Positions 45,764-58,939 of a DNA stretch of 64,000 bases are shown here, one piece after another; within the stretch, counting starts at the first letter, position 1, and every line of letters begins with the position of its first letter. This DNA comes from Caenorhabditis elegans. Taxonomy: Eukaryota > Nematoda > Chromadorea > Rhabditida > Rhabditidae. The stretch covers positions 9,486,001 to 9,550,000 of the forward strand of contig NC_003279.8 in the NCBI RefSeq assembly GCF_000002985.6. The letters are read 5' to 3'. The position numbers were made by a program, and so were the translations under genes. The notes under the pieces are model-generated. The model was not told the DNA's origin, did not search any database, and worked only from the letters and a program-made list of their open reading frames with translations.

Positions 45764-47169
45764 TCAAACGAGCATTGTTTTAGATTTTTGTGATCTGAGC
45801 TTAATCAATACAAAACAACCAAAAATAATCAAAGAAGTACAATAAAACATTGAAACAAAAAAACTTGGAAAAATTACATATGAATTACGATTTGAATCAT
45901 TCGTTAGAATAATGTAGCACTGTAGCAAGCCGAAATAAGCTCTGTAAATAAGTTAGGTGAGTTTTAAAAAAGGTTTTGGATAACCAATTAACAATTGGAA
46001 GAATAGTGGCTCTTCTAAATATTCAAGAAATAGTCTTAATGTCAATAGTTAATAGTTATAAATTAACAAATAAAAATACTAGATAGATACAAAATAAATT
46101 ATTCAACCTATGTATAGGCTAAATAATACATTATGTACAGTTTTTAAAAAAACTCACAAAAATGCTGTTGTAATATGAAGTTTAATAGCTTTCCTCATCA
46201 ACGGATCCTTCACATTTTGATTCTCACTACTCTCATATTTCTCAAAAATTTGATCATCCAAATCTAATTCTGTTTGATGTTTTATGGATTTTCGGCCGAG
46301 ATACACAGAAATATACAGAAGTTCGAGGCCCATTGTAAATCCAGTGAATATCATCCAAATTGAGAGAAGAGTGTCTTGATCGAAAATTGTCAAAACTCCA
46401 ACAATAATTAAATATAGTGGAAGTGGAGATGTGGCAATAGTAAACGGTAGATGAATCTCTGTAAATTTCAGTAATGTTTCGTTGATAACTTTGAAGAGCT
46501 TCGTATTTTTCAGCGCATTTCTGAAGCCAACTAAATTGTTTATTCAGAAAAATCACTATAGACTTTTTCTTCAACATTAGGTGAAAAACTGATCGTTTCC
46601 TTTTCAAGTTAATGAAGAAAATATGATTTTGAAGCTCACATTATCTTATTTGGACTCCAAATATTAGAGTTAATTAGTTTATCTAATTTTTATGTTTAAT
46701 TTAAAAAAAGCTGTACTTTTAAAACAAAATTAAATTGAAATCTTACCTTTCCACTGCCAATTTACCGAAAGCTCATCATTCTCATTTCGACTCTCATTCG
46801 AATAAAAATTCAAATTATTTTCTTTCTCCATTTTTTTTGAAAACTCGAAGAGAAATATCTTTACAACCTGGAATTAAATATAAAATTTAAAAATTATGAA
46901 ATAACTTTCAATAGTTTCGAAACGATGTGGGTAAAAAATGGAACAAAACTCAAACCAAACAAAGAGTTAGAGGACAATGTAAATAGACATATCGCCGCAA
47001 AAAGTTTCTTATCAGTATGATGATTCAGAAAATTATTTCTTGTAAAAAATAATAGTGATTGGAGTGTTTTGCAACCAAAACTAAAATTCAAAATGCTTCC
47101 AAAAGTATGCATGTATAAAATGAATATTCCAAAAATGATTTTTATTTCTTCAAGCCACAAAGCGTGCAC
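45764..47169 (-). CDS. multi-pass membrane protein, unidentified
   Basis: Exons 46831-46747 (from an internal ATG), 46530-46158 and 45941-45764 join in phase to 211 aa with four hydrophobic helices (PLPLYLIIVGVLTIF, LLSIWMIFTGFTMGLELLYI, AFLLAYFGLLQCYIIL, VSMFYCTSLIIFGCFVLI). Upstream frame 47169-46911 is also open and hydrophobic (IFGIFILYMHTF, LFAAICLFTL). It can join in phase through a weak GTTATT donor and the AATTCCAG acceptor near 46867, which would make at least six helices. The extreme 5' end is not resolved: an in-frame stop lies just before 47169 and no good first exon was found. It could be a chemoreceptor-like protein or a decaying gene. Confidence 0.55.
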
Positions 47170-47579
47170 TCAATTAGTATTATTTTCTGAAATTTACCAA
47201 GTCTATAAATTTGGCAAACGGAAGGGGATTTTCTAGCAACAACTTGGCAACTTATAAAAAGCTACTCAACTCAGTCGAGAAGTTGTTGGTAGGTAGTGTG
47301 TTATCAAGAAGTTCCTCATTAAGTTCGAAAAAACTTTGCATAGAGGTCCCCGCTGATTTAAATTCCACGGTAAACCCCGACCAATTGTAAGTTGTTTCTG
47401 GCACGGCAGTATTGCGCACAACAATATAAATCATTTATTTGAGTTAACTATGTATGTTGTATGTAACAATATAATTTCGCTTGGTAATTTAACATTTTGA
47501 GCGAGCTATGAATAAATTGCAATTCTATAGATATCAGTACAAATAAAAGTTAGAAATTATGAATTTCCATGCGGCAACT

Positions 47580-48658
47580 TCATTGTTTTTGTGGTTGATG
47601 GTGTTGCTCACGAAGAGATTCGGTCCAGTTTTTCGTCAATTCCTCTTGCTGAAAAATATTTAAATTTTAATATTCTCTGATCATTGTTCATGTTTTATTG
47701 CGTTATTCCCGTGCACATGAAATATCGCCCACATTTGATAATCTATACGAGCTGCCATATAAAACACCAAGATTTTATTTATTTTTCCTTATTCTTGTAA
47801 CATGAAAATTATACTATTTATTGCAATCATTTTTGTGTGTAATCTCTCGGTGAGTAAAATATTTTACAGTTTTTTTTTCATGAAAACATTAACCGTAACT
47901 TTAGCAGCTTTCATTTTTTTCTGACTTCAGAAACAAATTATAAACTGAAAAATGAAAATGAACGATCATAAGCTTTCTTCGTGGGAAATTAGTTAAGTTA
48001 AATTAGTTAATTATAGCAAAAAAAAGGTTATGCCTATGTATATTCTATTCTAATACACACTCCGTTTCAGGAAACGAATGGAGCTGACATTCCAATTTGC
48101 TTAGTCTGCAGTGGAACTATAAGTATTCTAGAAACCGATGATCAAGCTCGAATTTTGCTGAAACTCGTATGTGACTCAATTGAAAACCAAATCTTTGCAA
48201 CGGGTTGTCGACATTTGGCACAAGCCATTCATGCAACTCATACTTGGCCAATTCTTAAATTCGTTTTGAACACAGTCAAAGGCCCAATTTGTAGTCAAAT
48301 TTGCTCGTAACACTGAATCATTAAAATTTTTAATTTTTTTTGTTTGAATATATCAGTTATTCCTATCCCAAACATTACCTGTCTGTCAATAGTCTTTGGC
48401 ATTCCACCTCCTCGTTTTCTGAACTTTCCATGCTCATCAACATCATCATATCCTTCGATGTATGTATCTGAAAAAATTGGAAAGTTTGTCAGTACGAAAT
48501 AAGCAACTAAAACTTTCTTGAATATTAAAAAATATTTAGGTAGTTGCGGAATTGAACATCAAATTAACTTATTCTTCTTGTCAGAAACATCCACATATAT
48601 CATAATTGAAGACTCCAAAACATTTTTCAAGATTTCAAAATTTTAGCCCAAGTTTTGG

Positions 48659-48694
<36 letters not shown>

Positions 48695-49062
48695 CATTTT
48701 ACAAATTGTGACTTTTTGAGGTATTTTGAGCACTTTTGAAGACTGTTGACAATGTGTGAATAATAATACTTGAAAGGTAATTGAAATATGAACTAGAAAT
48801 AAAACAATTTTTTTTATATTTGCTATTTACAAATTTCGGGAGTTATATAAATAAATAAAATCCCATTATAATGCATTGATTACCATTATTCCATGGAGGA
48901 CGGTTATCCATAGTTGACTGGCTTTGACCATTTTGATGAGGTTTTCGGCTTCGAGACCTTTTTCGATCTTTCTCAATACCATCCCGGTGAACATCCTGAA
49001 AATTTAAAATTAGTAAAAATTAAATTAAGCGGGTAACTTACATATCGGTCAACGTTTGACAT
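47580..49062 (-). CDS. small charged protein, 96 aa, unidentified
   Basis: Four exons (49062-49042, 48995-48884, 48467-48379, 47648-47580) in perfect phase, with good donors and TTTTCAG acceptors, give 96 aa. No membrane segment. The N-terminal half is basic (RDGIEKDRKRSRSRKPHQ) and could be a nuclear signal. The middle has EGYDDVDEHGKFRKRGGGMPKT and the end is Gln/His-rich. I do not recognise the family. A saposin-like gene lies on the opposite strand within its last intron, and a 29-base A run (48666-48694) lies in intron 2. Confidence 0.7.
47802..48310 (+). CDS. saposin-like (caenopore-type) secreted peptide
   Basis: Two exons (47802-47849 and 48071-48310) give 95 aa. The first 20 or so residues, MKIILFIAIIFVCNLSETNG, are a signal peptide. 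The mature part has six cysteines in the saposin B order: CLVC, then single Cys in LVCDS and TGCRH, then a closing CSQIC. Spacing and size match the spp (caenopore) family of nematode membrane-permeabilising gut peptides. Which spp member this is I cannot say. The gene sits inside an intron of the minus-strand 96-aa gene. Confidence 0.82.
48666..48694. repeat. poly(A) homopolymer run
   Basis: A run of about 29 A residues, in intron 2 of the minus-strand 96-aa gene (poly-U in its transcript). Confidence 0.9.
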
Positions 49063-51118
49063 TTTTGAGATGTTTTTGAACAAATAATGAAAAAGAAAGA
49101 ATGGTGAAAGGATTTCTTGAAAAATATTTTATGTGCTCAAATGCGCAGGATGTATCCATAGAGACAATTCACTTGCTCATGCTTTTCCAAATTGTATAGT
49201 CATGAATAATGGAAAAAAGAAAGAAACTTTGAAATGTTGAAGGATAAAAGCAAATACAGCATAGAAAAATACCACATTTTCAGGTATTTCAGGTATTGAT
49301 TTCTACAAGTTTAATTGATAATAGCAAGTGTTTAAAACAGTTAACTAAAGATTTGAAAACATTTTGAGAAGATTTTTTAATTTTCAAAGATGCAAAATGA
49401 GATTCCGGTATTGTGCCTAAATATTTTTTCTTTTTTTTTTGTATTTTGGAATAATGCGATTATTTCAAACGATTTAAAGCACATTCTGCCTTTATTGCAT
49501 TATGTTATCTGAAATTAGAATCCACGATTAAAAATTATATTTTTTGAAACAGTTCTAAAATGTGGAACATTAAATATAAAGGTGGCAAATTTGGTTTTGT
49601 CTCATTTCCAAATTTTCCAAGAATCCAGACAACACAAATTCATTGTTTTCTAAGCTTCACCGATGTTTGTTTAGACGTCGTTGTCGTATCTCATTTTCAA
49701 TTAGGCGTTTACATGGGTCACCGAGATGTGGAAAAATAAAGAGAAAATGCATGTAATTCCTTGTTTTTAGAGATATGGTGTGTGTGTGTGTGTCTAATGA
49801 ATGAAATCTGCTGTTTTTGTTTTCACTGATTCATTTTTCACATTAATTTGAAACTACGCTTTGTAAATAGTAGGTCAAAACATTTAACAAGACAATACAT
49901 AATCTGGAATTTTTTTATCAAGTGGAAATTTATTTATTTTATCAGATTTTTTAAGAATCATGATATTTCTTTTTAAAAAAAGCTTCCAAAATGTACATAT
50001 GTCTACATTTACACATCCCCTAAATTTCAAGAGGTCGGCAAAAAACAGTAATGGGAAAATAAACTAAAAAGACTTCAATTGAATTTTTAAGTGGAAATTT
50101 AAAAAAAAAACGCTAAAACGTCTAAATATCATTGTGAACCTTTTCAGAAATTTTTATTTACAGCCAAAATGTGGTGATAACTTAGTTTTACCAATCATAA
50201 TTTGACAGTCGACCAAAAAAAATATATCATCAACCAGTTTTATACGTTTTTAATTTTGTTTCTATAACCATTTGTGTTTTAAAAATTCTATGTTTTTGAA
50301 CATGAAGCAATGCTCAAAATTACTTTAAAAGTGCACGTTCTTGATAACCGAAATGTTGTCACTAATTCAGCCTGCAATTCTTTGAAATGGTTGCAGTATT
50401 TTGTGCAATTAAATGTATATCCATTTTCATGATTTTTTGTTAGCTTAAAATATATTCAAGAAATAAATATTAAACCTTCTTCATTTTCTAAATTATGCGT
50501 GCAGGTTGTTGTATCTTTCTCACAAAAAACTGTAAATTGTCAAAGAAATGAGATGGGATTGTAAGAAAAGTGGGTTTGCGTGAAGAGATTTGAAGCGAAT
50601 TGGTGGGAAAAAGCAAGAAAAAAAGAAAATTGTTTCTAAAGTACTCCAATTATTGGCGGGAAATTGAGAAAACCGATCATAAGCTCAAAAACTAGATGCA
50701 TCCTGTGAAAAATTGTGTGGAATTGAAATAATAATAATGTTAATAATGTGAGAAAAAACTGGGAGAAATTGGGGGAAAAAATAGAGAAAGAGAGACAAAA
50801 AATTCATAGTCATGGAATTCATATAAAGTTTAAAAGAACATAAAAAAGCAAATGAATGAGAAAGAAAAAGCCTATATGGTGCTACAGTAACCGAATGAAA
50901 TTTTTGATGGGATGTGAATATTTGGGAGACAATACTGTACTGTACATAGAGAGAGACCAAAATAATCGAAACTTAAATGGGATGGAGAAAAAAATGAAAT
51001 TCAAAGACCCGCTGTTTATATCATATTTTCTCGATTTCAGAGTTCTTAGTGGAGGAGGTGAAACTTTGAGAGAGTACAATATTCATTTAAAAAAATTAAA
51101 CTTAATAAGCTGGGGTTT
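49063..51118. other. AT-rich region between the 96-aa gene and irx-1
   Basis: Very AT-rich, about 2 kb, with a short TG repeat near 49780. No exon with paired splice sites was found. The part next to 51118 is the irx-1 3' UTR. Confidence 0.5.
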
Positions 51119-54100
51119 CTACTCTTGGTGGGACCGTGGAGACGACGTTGGAGAAGATGCTGGAGATGGCGTCGACGTCTCCGCTTGAGAGTTCAGACCT
51201 GAAATTATTTATTCATTAAAATCAAGGCTTAAAAATTGTTCAAAGATTTTTTAAATATTGTATATTGCAATAAACCTAGGCACCAAGTCAATTAAGCTAT
51301 ATTTCAAAAGTTTTTGAAATTTTTAGTTTTTGAAAGTTTTAAGATTGAGTTGTGTGAAAAATGATCTGATTTTTTGAAAATTATTAAAATCTCCAAAAAG
51401 CTTTCAGAATGTTTTTTGCATCTAAACAACCTTAAAATCACTAAAATAATGTAAAATCCGGATTTAGAGCAGCTTGACATGCTTGTATTTGAAGGAATGC
51501 TCTGAGAAATTTCAGTTCAACGTTTCAAATAAGACTAGGCTTTCTAGTTTTTCCCCATATTGGTCAACTAGAATTGCTTTTACATGTTCAATAAGTTATA
51601 AGAAAGTGTTTCCCATCAACTATACGAACGGATCAAATCGGCAATTTATCATTCGGTGACTTGACTCCGGGAGCAGCGCTCCTTTTTTGGACAAAAACTG
51701 AGTGACGAAGAACACGCGGTTTAGAAAAACGAGCACACTAATCCGTGGGGTCAATGAGGAGACACTTACTTCAGTTTAAGCCCTTTTTCGTTGCCTTTGA
51801 CGTTTCGAACAAAATTATTACATAGAAAAGAACTCCTCTTTCTGAGCTAAAACATTTGAAAAGGATCTAGAACTTAAGTGTAGACCCTCTTTTGTTAATG
51901 CCTATCTAGAAGCTGTAGCTACTGAACTTTCCCCTTATAATGTGTATCAGAAAACATACACCTATTATCAGTAAATATGGGATGATTAGTGCATTAAATA
52001 GCAAAAAAACTGAGCGTCACGACAGGATAACAACTTTAAAATTAAGAGGATTACGTTTCGACTTTTCTTGTTCATGTACAAGCACGCACGGTGTTCAACT
52101 AGCTGTCAATCATTCGGAATACCCAAAAAAAGAATGATAAGAAAAAGCAGACAGGTTGCCATGTAACAAAATGTAAGAAAAGTGTATTCACCTGCTCACC
52201 TCACCTGCTTCATTTGGAGGAGTTGTTTGTGGTGCCAAAAGTGCAAGTTGTTGCCCTTGAGCAGCTTGTTGGGCTAGAAGTTGGAACATGAATGGGTGCA
52301 TTGTGTGACGGAACAAAGTTGGATCCAATCGTGCCATTACTTCCATTTGTTTTTTCATTGCGTTTTGGAACAAGCTTCCCGTTAATAGATTTTCGTCTGA
52401 TGATGGTGGAGAATCCTAAATAAAAAGATGTTTGCTAGGGGTTACCATTATTCATCATCTTGAACTAAATTACTTCACTTTAACAACTTTATGAAAAATA
52501 TAAGCTGCCAAAAGGCACTGCTGTATGCTTCAATGTATCTTCCAAGTACAGTAACCCATGCCTAAACTTTACAATATGACCCCCTGATCTCCCATCAATT
52601 CCTTAATGTACTTTATGAAAATGTATAAAACCATCATTCAATCATGTTTGTTGTTAAAGCGGCACAGTTTTGTCGGCTGCTTCACACTCACCTCACAAGT
52701 TTGCACATACACACATACAAATGATTCATACTAGTTTACATCTCTATAAAATGTGCAGAACAAGATGAAGGGAGAGGAGGACTCTTTATTTGCCCCTACT
52801 AAACATATAATAGTTTTTAAGTCCATTTCGTAAAACTGTTAGAATAAGAGGGAAGATGGGGAAAACTATAAAATCTGTACAATGTATTTTATGATCTAAA
52901 CTTTTTTGCTCTCACCTTCTTTGATGAATCGTCATCTGAAGTGACATCGGCAATCGACCACATTTTTGGTTTACGCTTCGGACTTTCAGAATCATCATTT
53001 GGAATTGGGGATACTAGTTCTTTCTTCGGTGTTGTCAACTCATCTGATCCTCCAGATCCTCCCGAAGGCGTTGGTGATGCTAGATGTGGCTTTCCGAATA
53101 GGGATTCTCCTTTTCTTTCGGAATTTATGGATGTTGAGCTTGATGGACGGTTCATGTCATCATCATCGTCGTCTTCATCGTCATCACAACCATCGCCTCG
53201 TCGATTTTGTGGTGACCAAGTCATCTTGTTCTCCTTCTTCAGTCGTCTTCTGGCGTTAGCAAACCATGTCGAGACCTGTAATTAAAAATATAAATTTCAA
53301 GCTTCGGCTTTGTTTTTCGGGCTAGAGTTTATTTTAATAAAATAACTTCAAAGTTTTGGTTCAAACAATTTTAAAATCTAATTTTTGGCGCCAAGGTTGT
53401 GTGTTGTTGGTCTATTGCAACAAAATCAAACAAGTAGTAGCCCTATTTGGTTTGAAACATTTCTCGTATTGTGTAAAGAATGTCTCTCGAAACACATTAA
53501 TTAAGCGGGGTACGAGGTGTCATCATCATCGCTTATCGCCTCTGTACATCTTTTGTTTCTCGCCCCTCTTTTTTTGGCATCGGTCAAAAAAGGAGACATT
53601 TGCCCCCGGGGTTTGATGGCCGGTGAGTGGCTAATGTTACAATAACACTGCGGGAAACACTGTCTACTACATTTTACAACAATATTTTTTGTGGTATTTG
53701 TAATTGATGACTAGAGGCGGCTCTAAAATCCCGTGTGAGCTAATAAATTGAGCAAATATTGTGGAGTAAATTACGAGATTACGGTTGGTAATAGGCTATT
53801 ACGGCTATTAAATCATTTCACAGTGTTGCATTTACTAATTGTTGTCAAAACAAGAAATAATACAACATACCTGTGTAAGTGTCATTCCTGTACCAACTGC
53901 CAACATAACTTTATCAGCTTTTGATGGATATGGATTCTTTCTATGAGAATGAAGCCAATCTTTGAGTGGTGCAGTTGCTTCTCGTGTTGCATTTCTTTTC
54001 TTGATTCCATCTAAACCATATGGATGATATAAACGATGAGCATCACTGAAGAACATGGGCATCGGTCCTGGCCCTCCACCTAATAACATTTCTGGTTTCA

Positions 54101-54885
54101 GATCTGCTGGAATTCCATGTGGAAACATCGGAACTCCGGGGAAGCCAGCAAGAGTTGCTTGTTGAGCGGCGGCGGCGGCTTGAGCTTGAGCAGCGAGAAC
54201 TTGAGCCATGGCAGGATGGAAATGAAATTGACCTAAAAGGTTTGGTGGCAGAATTCCGCGAAGTGCATCCGGAGCTGAAGTGGGTGGAGCAGGAGTCGTT
54301 GTTTGTGGTGTTGTGGGCTCTTCCATTTTGACCTGGAAATGGATTTACTTTTCTAGTCAGGTGAAGTGAAGGTATCCAAACGAATAAATCTGACATTTGG
54401 CATCTAAATTTTTTGGAAGGAAGTATTTTGAGACTGTGTTCAAATGTTGTCTAATCTAAGATTTATGTAAAAATTGGTAGGAATCGAAAACGAAAACCTT
54501 GTCCAAGCTTTGACAACTTCTCAACTGCAATTTTCTATATTAGACTTGCACCCCCCTCTTCCTTCACTTTGACAGTTTATATCTCAGTTCTTTGTGGTTT
54601 TATTAAAAAACTTCAAACGGACAATTTACTTGCAAAATAATTTTCTATGTTTTGGTTGTATAACACTTTTTGATAAAGCTGAAGGCAACCGAGATATAAA
54701 CCGCCAAGCAGTGGCGGTGCAAGGTTAACATGGCAATTGGAAAGAGCAGGAAGTTGACTCCAAGTGTCAAGAAGGACAAAAATGAAATAAATAAATGTAA
54801 GAACACTACTTGAGAATATAGAAATTATAATTTAGCTTATTAAACTTATCGCTTAAAAACTGACCTGATTGGCAATAGGAATCAT
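51119..54885 (-). CDS. irx-1: Iroquois-class TALE homeodomain transcription factor
   Basis: Five exons (54885-54865, 54332-53871, 53275-52916, 52415-52205, 51198-51119) give 377 aa in phase. The homeodomain (about residues 115-178) is interrupted by an intron. It has the TALE Pro/Tyr insertion ([12 protein letters not shown]) and recognition helix [17 protein letters not shown], the Iroquois signature. After it comes an acidic run ([10 protein letters not shown]) and Ser/Pro-rich sequence, then MSP-type helices near the C-terminus. A 21-base first coding exon supplies MIPIANQ. In exon 52205 several GT donors lie side by side; the chosen one keeps the frame to the final exon. The gene controls neuronal and muscle synaptic properties in worms. 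Confidence 0.94.
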
Positions 54886-57800
54886 TGTGATGGTGTAGTA
54901 GAAGTAGATGTGTTGATCTCAGTACAAGTGCAGAAACAATAGTTGATAAGTATGATTATTTATGATCTGAAGAACACATTGATATCAGTTATAATTCCAG
55001 AGCAGTTTTTTGTTGAAAAAGATAGACAGAGAGAGTGAGAGAGAGGCAGAGAGGCGACGAAATCAAGAGGGAGCAAAGGAGGAGCGATTCAGTGATAAGC
55101 ATAGAAGAGAAAGAGAAAAGGTTTGATTGATAATTCTTGAAGAAATTGAGATGATGTAGAACTATGTGGGACCTTATGTTCAACAACTTGTTGAGCAATC
55201 TCGATTTTCTGCAGATGCCCGCCCGGGGCCGTGTGTGTCTCTCTCTCTCTCTCAAGTCCCGCCCACCATCCAATAGACATGGAAGCCACAGGGCGGGGCC
55301 TGGAGAGTAGGGAAAGAAATTGAAGAAGCGCAAAAAACACGTGCGAACACGTAGATTTAACAAGATAAACCGGAGAAATTCACGAAGAGAAACGGAAAAG
55401 AATCGGAGTAAAGAGAAGTAGAAGAAGATGATGATGAAGGATACAAGAATCGAACGGAAAGAAAACAAATTGATGATATGGCAACTAAAAGAGATTGAAA
55501 GATAAACAATTAACCGTTCCAGCTAATGATTGTAAGAATGATGATGGTTTTGATATCTTACTATTTCATTGTTTAGTGTTATTATTTCCAAGTTTGATTC
55601 TAGAATTGTTATTTTTGTGCAAAAAAAATCTTTCGAACCTAATACCTCTCTACCTCTACCAATTATCAAGTTTGGGAATGAAAATTAAGAAATACAAGAA
55701 CCAAAAATCTCAATAAATGTATTCACAAGGACGAAGAGCAAACAAGTTGTAAATTTGCTGGCTGGCTCACGAATGGAAACTGAAAATTGAAGCAAATAAC
55801 GGGAAGAGGAAGCTTTGGAAGGATCATTGCATAGAGTTTAATCCGAAATATTGGCAGGATGAAGAGAAAAAAAGTATAAACATTTGAAAGTTAAAAAGTA
55901 AAACGACGGAAAATCTAGAGAGTACTATCAAATGACCCGAACACACAATGGCGCCACGAACAAAAAAAGGACAAAGGAGAAGAAGCTGAAATCAGTGAAC
56001 TTAAGTCAAGAATGATACATCGTAGAAGCAATTAGGTAATGGTCAGAACGGTTTGTAGGGGGACAAGAATTGAGAGAATAGAAGTTTAAAATGGCATGTC
56101 TCTTGTTGTCCGAAGCGGGGTGTAAAGAAGTGTAGCTGCTGGATAGGGGGCGCCGGCGAGAGTAAGTGGCCAACGATGGCGCTGATGACGATGATGAAGA
56201 AAAAGAAAATGGAGAAGAAAAAGGTAAAAAAAGAGGACACGGTGTAATACATTTACTATTGTGTCAGTTATTGTGTTAACATCTCTCTTTGGGTCATTCG
56301 ATCATTTAGTTATTACAACATGTAACAACAACACATATATAGTAACATAAAGTTGCAACAAAAAAAGTTCAATGGCGGAAGTTTGTACTAATACAGGAAG
56401 ATGTAGGTACATATGAGCCAAACAAGACAAAAAGGTGTATGGTAGGGAGATTGATGTCAAACGATGATGAGAAAGCGATGGAGGAGGAGTCATTGGGCGG
56501 AGTCAATCGCCGGGGGAGGAACACGGGAGGTAGGAGGGTGTAGACATGAGGTCGCGGCACAATTTATGAGGAGCTGGAGCCAGAAGATGATGAAGCTGTG
56601 GAATTGAAGTAGAAGAAGCAACTAGTTAATGGGTTTTGGTGCTTTCCAGAGAGCGGTGTTGTTTTTTGTGAAAACACTGCTCACTTTTTTGTTAAATACA
56701 TGGAATACGGTAGTGGTTGCAGAAAGGAAATACTTGGAGGTAATTAACGGAAAAGTTAAGCGTTCCGTTTAATCGAAAAAAGCGGGAGAAGAGTTGAATT
56801 CGACGGTGAAGAAGAAGTTGAATGTACCCAAGAGATTGAAGAACATTTGTTGATTTTTAAGAACTTCCAAAATAGTGGTTTTCCTAACTCATAAATGGGG
56901 TATTTTTCAACGAAGAAACTTGAAATGATCCAAACACGCAAGGCTTTTCCCTTTTAAAAGTTTAAAAGCTTCAAGCTAAAAACATTTGGTATAATTTTTA
57001 GGGATTTTCTTTGCCGCCGTTGTTTTTTATAGCTTTGTCACTAAAAAAATTTAAAGACCGTTAATCCAGAAAAATCAAGAGCAAAACCTGCTATCATAAA
57101 CTTTTCATCGCGTTTTTTTATGAAAATGAAAAGTTTCTATATTGAATTTACTACTTGAATACCGAGCATTCGGATTATTACTTTGTTTTAACCAAGAGCA
57201 GATATAGAAAAATTGTCTGCCAGTATACAACTCTATTAAAGTTGCAATAATCTCTATGATACCCATAATATAAGTACGAGAGTGTTTTTGAATACATTGC
57301 CATATCTATAATTACAGTTCTTATTCTAACAGCTGGTAGAGACACCTTCTTGCCATTGTACCAAAACACATCGATCAACTCATACATCATGACACGTGTC
57401 TACAAAAAGGGGCATGAACTGGAAGAACTTTAGCAGGTGGGATATTTCAGATGGTACAACAATATATCTTAATCTGATCTTGCTATATAATATGGAAATT
57501 TATGTCATGTTATATACGTGGAACAGTAACCCAACTGTTAACATCGTCAATACCTGTAGTAGGAATTGATGAGATAAGACTGATACGCGGGACGATATAT
57601 ATTCATAAAAGTTGGTATTTACGAGAGGGAGAACAATCTAATATCACATTGTTTTTGCGCAAAGGAACATGAATTGCCGTTGTCGAAAAACGATGTATGG
57701 AGCCGAGGGGCGCAAAAAAAGTGAAATTGTGTGTTTTGTGTATGTTTCCTGTACACGAAGAGCGCGAGGAAAGAAATGTTCAAACACTTGACAATCCGTG

Positions 57801-58732
57801 TTAACGATATGTTTGTCTCAGATTATCGACGCTTAACACAGTCAGAGTGATGGGAAAGTGAGCATTATCGTTCGCTCGTTGGCACCACAACTTGTATTAG
57901 ATGATCAAACTACAGTAATTGAGCACAAAAAGTGTTCTGTACCAATTGAAAATTTCAAACTAAAAATTATGGAAAATGATTCGGATGATTCAAATCTGCT
58001 TTGATGTCATTATCAACCGGAAAAATCGAAATGATTGTGTCCGTTGACGCAGCTCACAGGAAATGTGCACTTGCACAATGCGTGTTTCCGGCAGTAATGG
58101 TGGTGTAGATATTGAGTTTATATCCAGGTAATATAATTTCCGAAATAGATATTTGACATTTAATCACTAAATTTCCGCTTCATATATTTTTTCTGCAGGG
58201 AAATGATGTTTCAGAAAGCTCTATTAAATTGATGGTGAAATTTTTGAAAATAGAAAGAATTAAAAATTTTTTTTCAGAATTATAATTTATAAATCTAAAT
58301 TTCTCCTGAAAACGTACTAAAAAGGAAAACTCGATAGGTTTGCCAAAATTCTTAAAGGCACTACAATCATTGTTTTAAATAGGTCTCGACACGAAAGACA
58401 AAATTTGCAGTATTAAAGCGGGAAAATAGAAAATAAAAACATTCTTCAAAATTATTCATTTTATCTAGTTTCTTCATTTTCAGAAATTTTTAGTTTTTAA
58501 ATGCAAATTTATCTCTAAAAAATCAAATCTTTCAACAAAAATTCGCAATAATTTACAAAAGTATTTAAAGGCACATAGTATAAACTTTAAAACGGGTTTC
58601 GACACGAAAGGAACTCGTTTTGAAAATTTATTCGAAAAACATGCTTCTGAATATTTATTTGAAGTTAATATTTTTGTTCTGCTTTTTAAATACCGTTGCT
58701 TTGATTTTATTTGATTATTAAATTTTTTTCAG
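54886..58732. promoter_or_regulatory. irx-1 upstream non-coding region, proximal part
   Basis: About 3.8 kb upstream of irx-1. Contains a TCTCTC run (about 55237-55252), GA-rich tracts at 55000-55100, and GC-rich patches (55210-55310, CCCGCCCGGGG and CCCGCCCACC). Long non-coding flanks are common for developmental homeobox genes and probably contain enhancers. I could not assign individual sites. A fragment of the GGTCTCGACACGAAAG repeat occurs at 58382, with a related copy at about 58596. Confidence 0.45.
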
Positions 58733-58939
58733 AAAAATACGCTAGTGCTACGACAACGACATCTGCCGCATGTGCGACGCAAGCCAGGAACTCTGATACA
58801 AATTTAAAACACGGTAAGTCGATTCACATATTTTAAAAAGCAAGGCAGGACACCAGCCGGACAAACATGGGTCCACTATGTTGAACATGATGCGCCACCA
58901 CCACCGCCAGCAGCAAAAATGCAAATGAGAACACATTAA
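58733..58939 (+). CDS. candidate two-exon 3' end of an unknown gene
   Basis: Exon 58733-58813 follows TTTTTTTCAG and ends with a good GTAAGT donor. A 43-base intron ends ACACCAG, and exon 58857-58939 ends in TAA. Phases agree. The encoded end is Thr/Ala-rich, then GQTWVHYVEHDAPPPPPAAK. No upstream exon in matching phase was identified, so this could be a spurious pair or the end of a gene whose start is missing. Confidence 0.35.

Noticed and set aside
55089-55468. Minus-strand open frames up to 159 codons upstream of irx-1
   Set aside because: Low-complexity Phe/Leu/Ser from GA-rich promoter DNA read antisense. No splice logic.
57980-58250. Short plus-strand frames (MENDSDDSNLL, MIVSVDAAHRK)
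   Set aside because: No combination of donors and acceptors gave a consistent phase into the 58733 exon.
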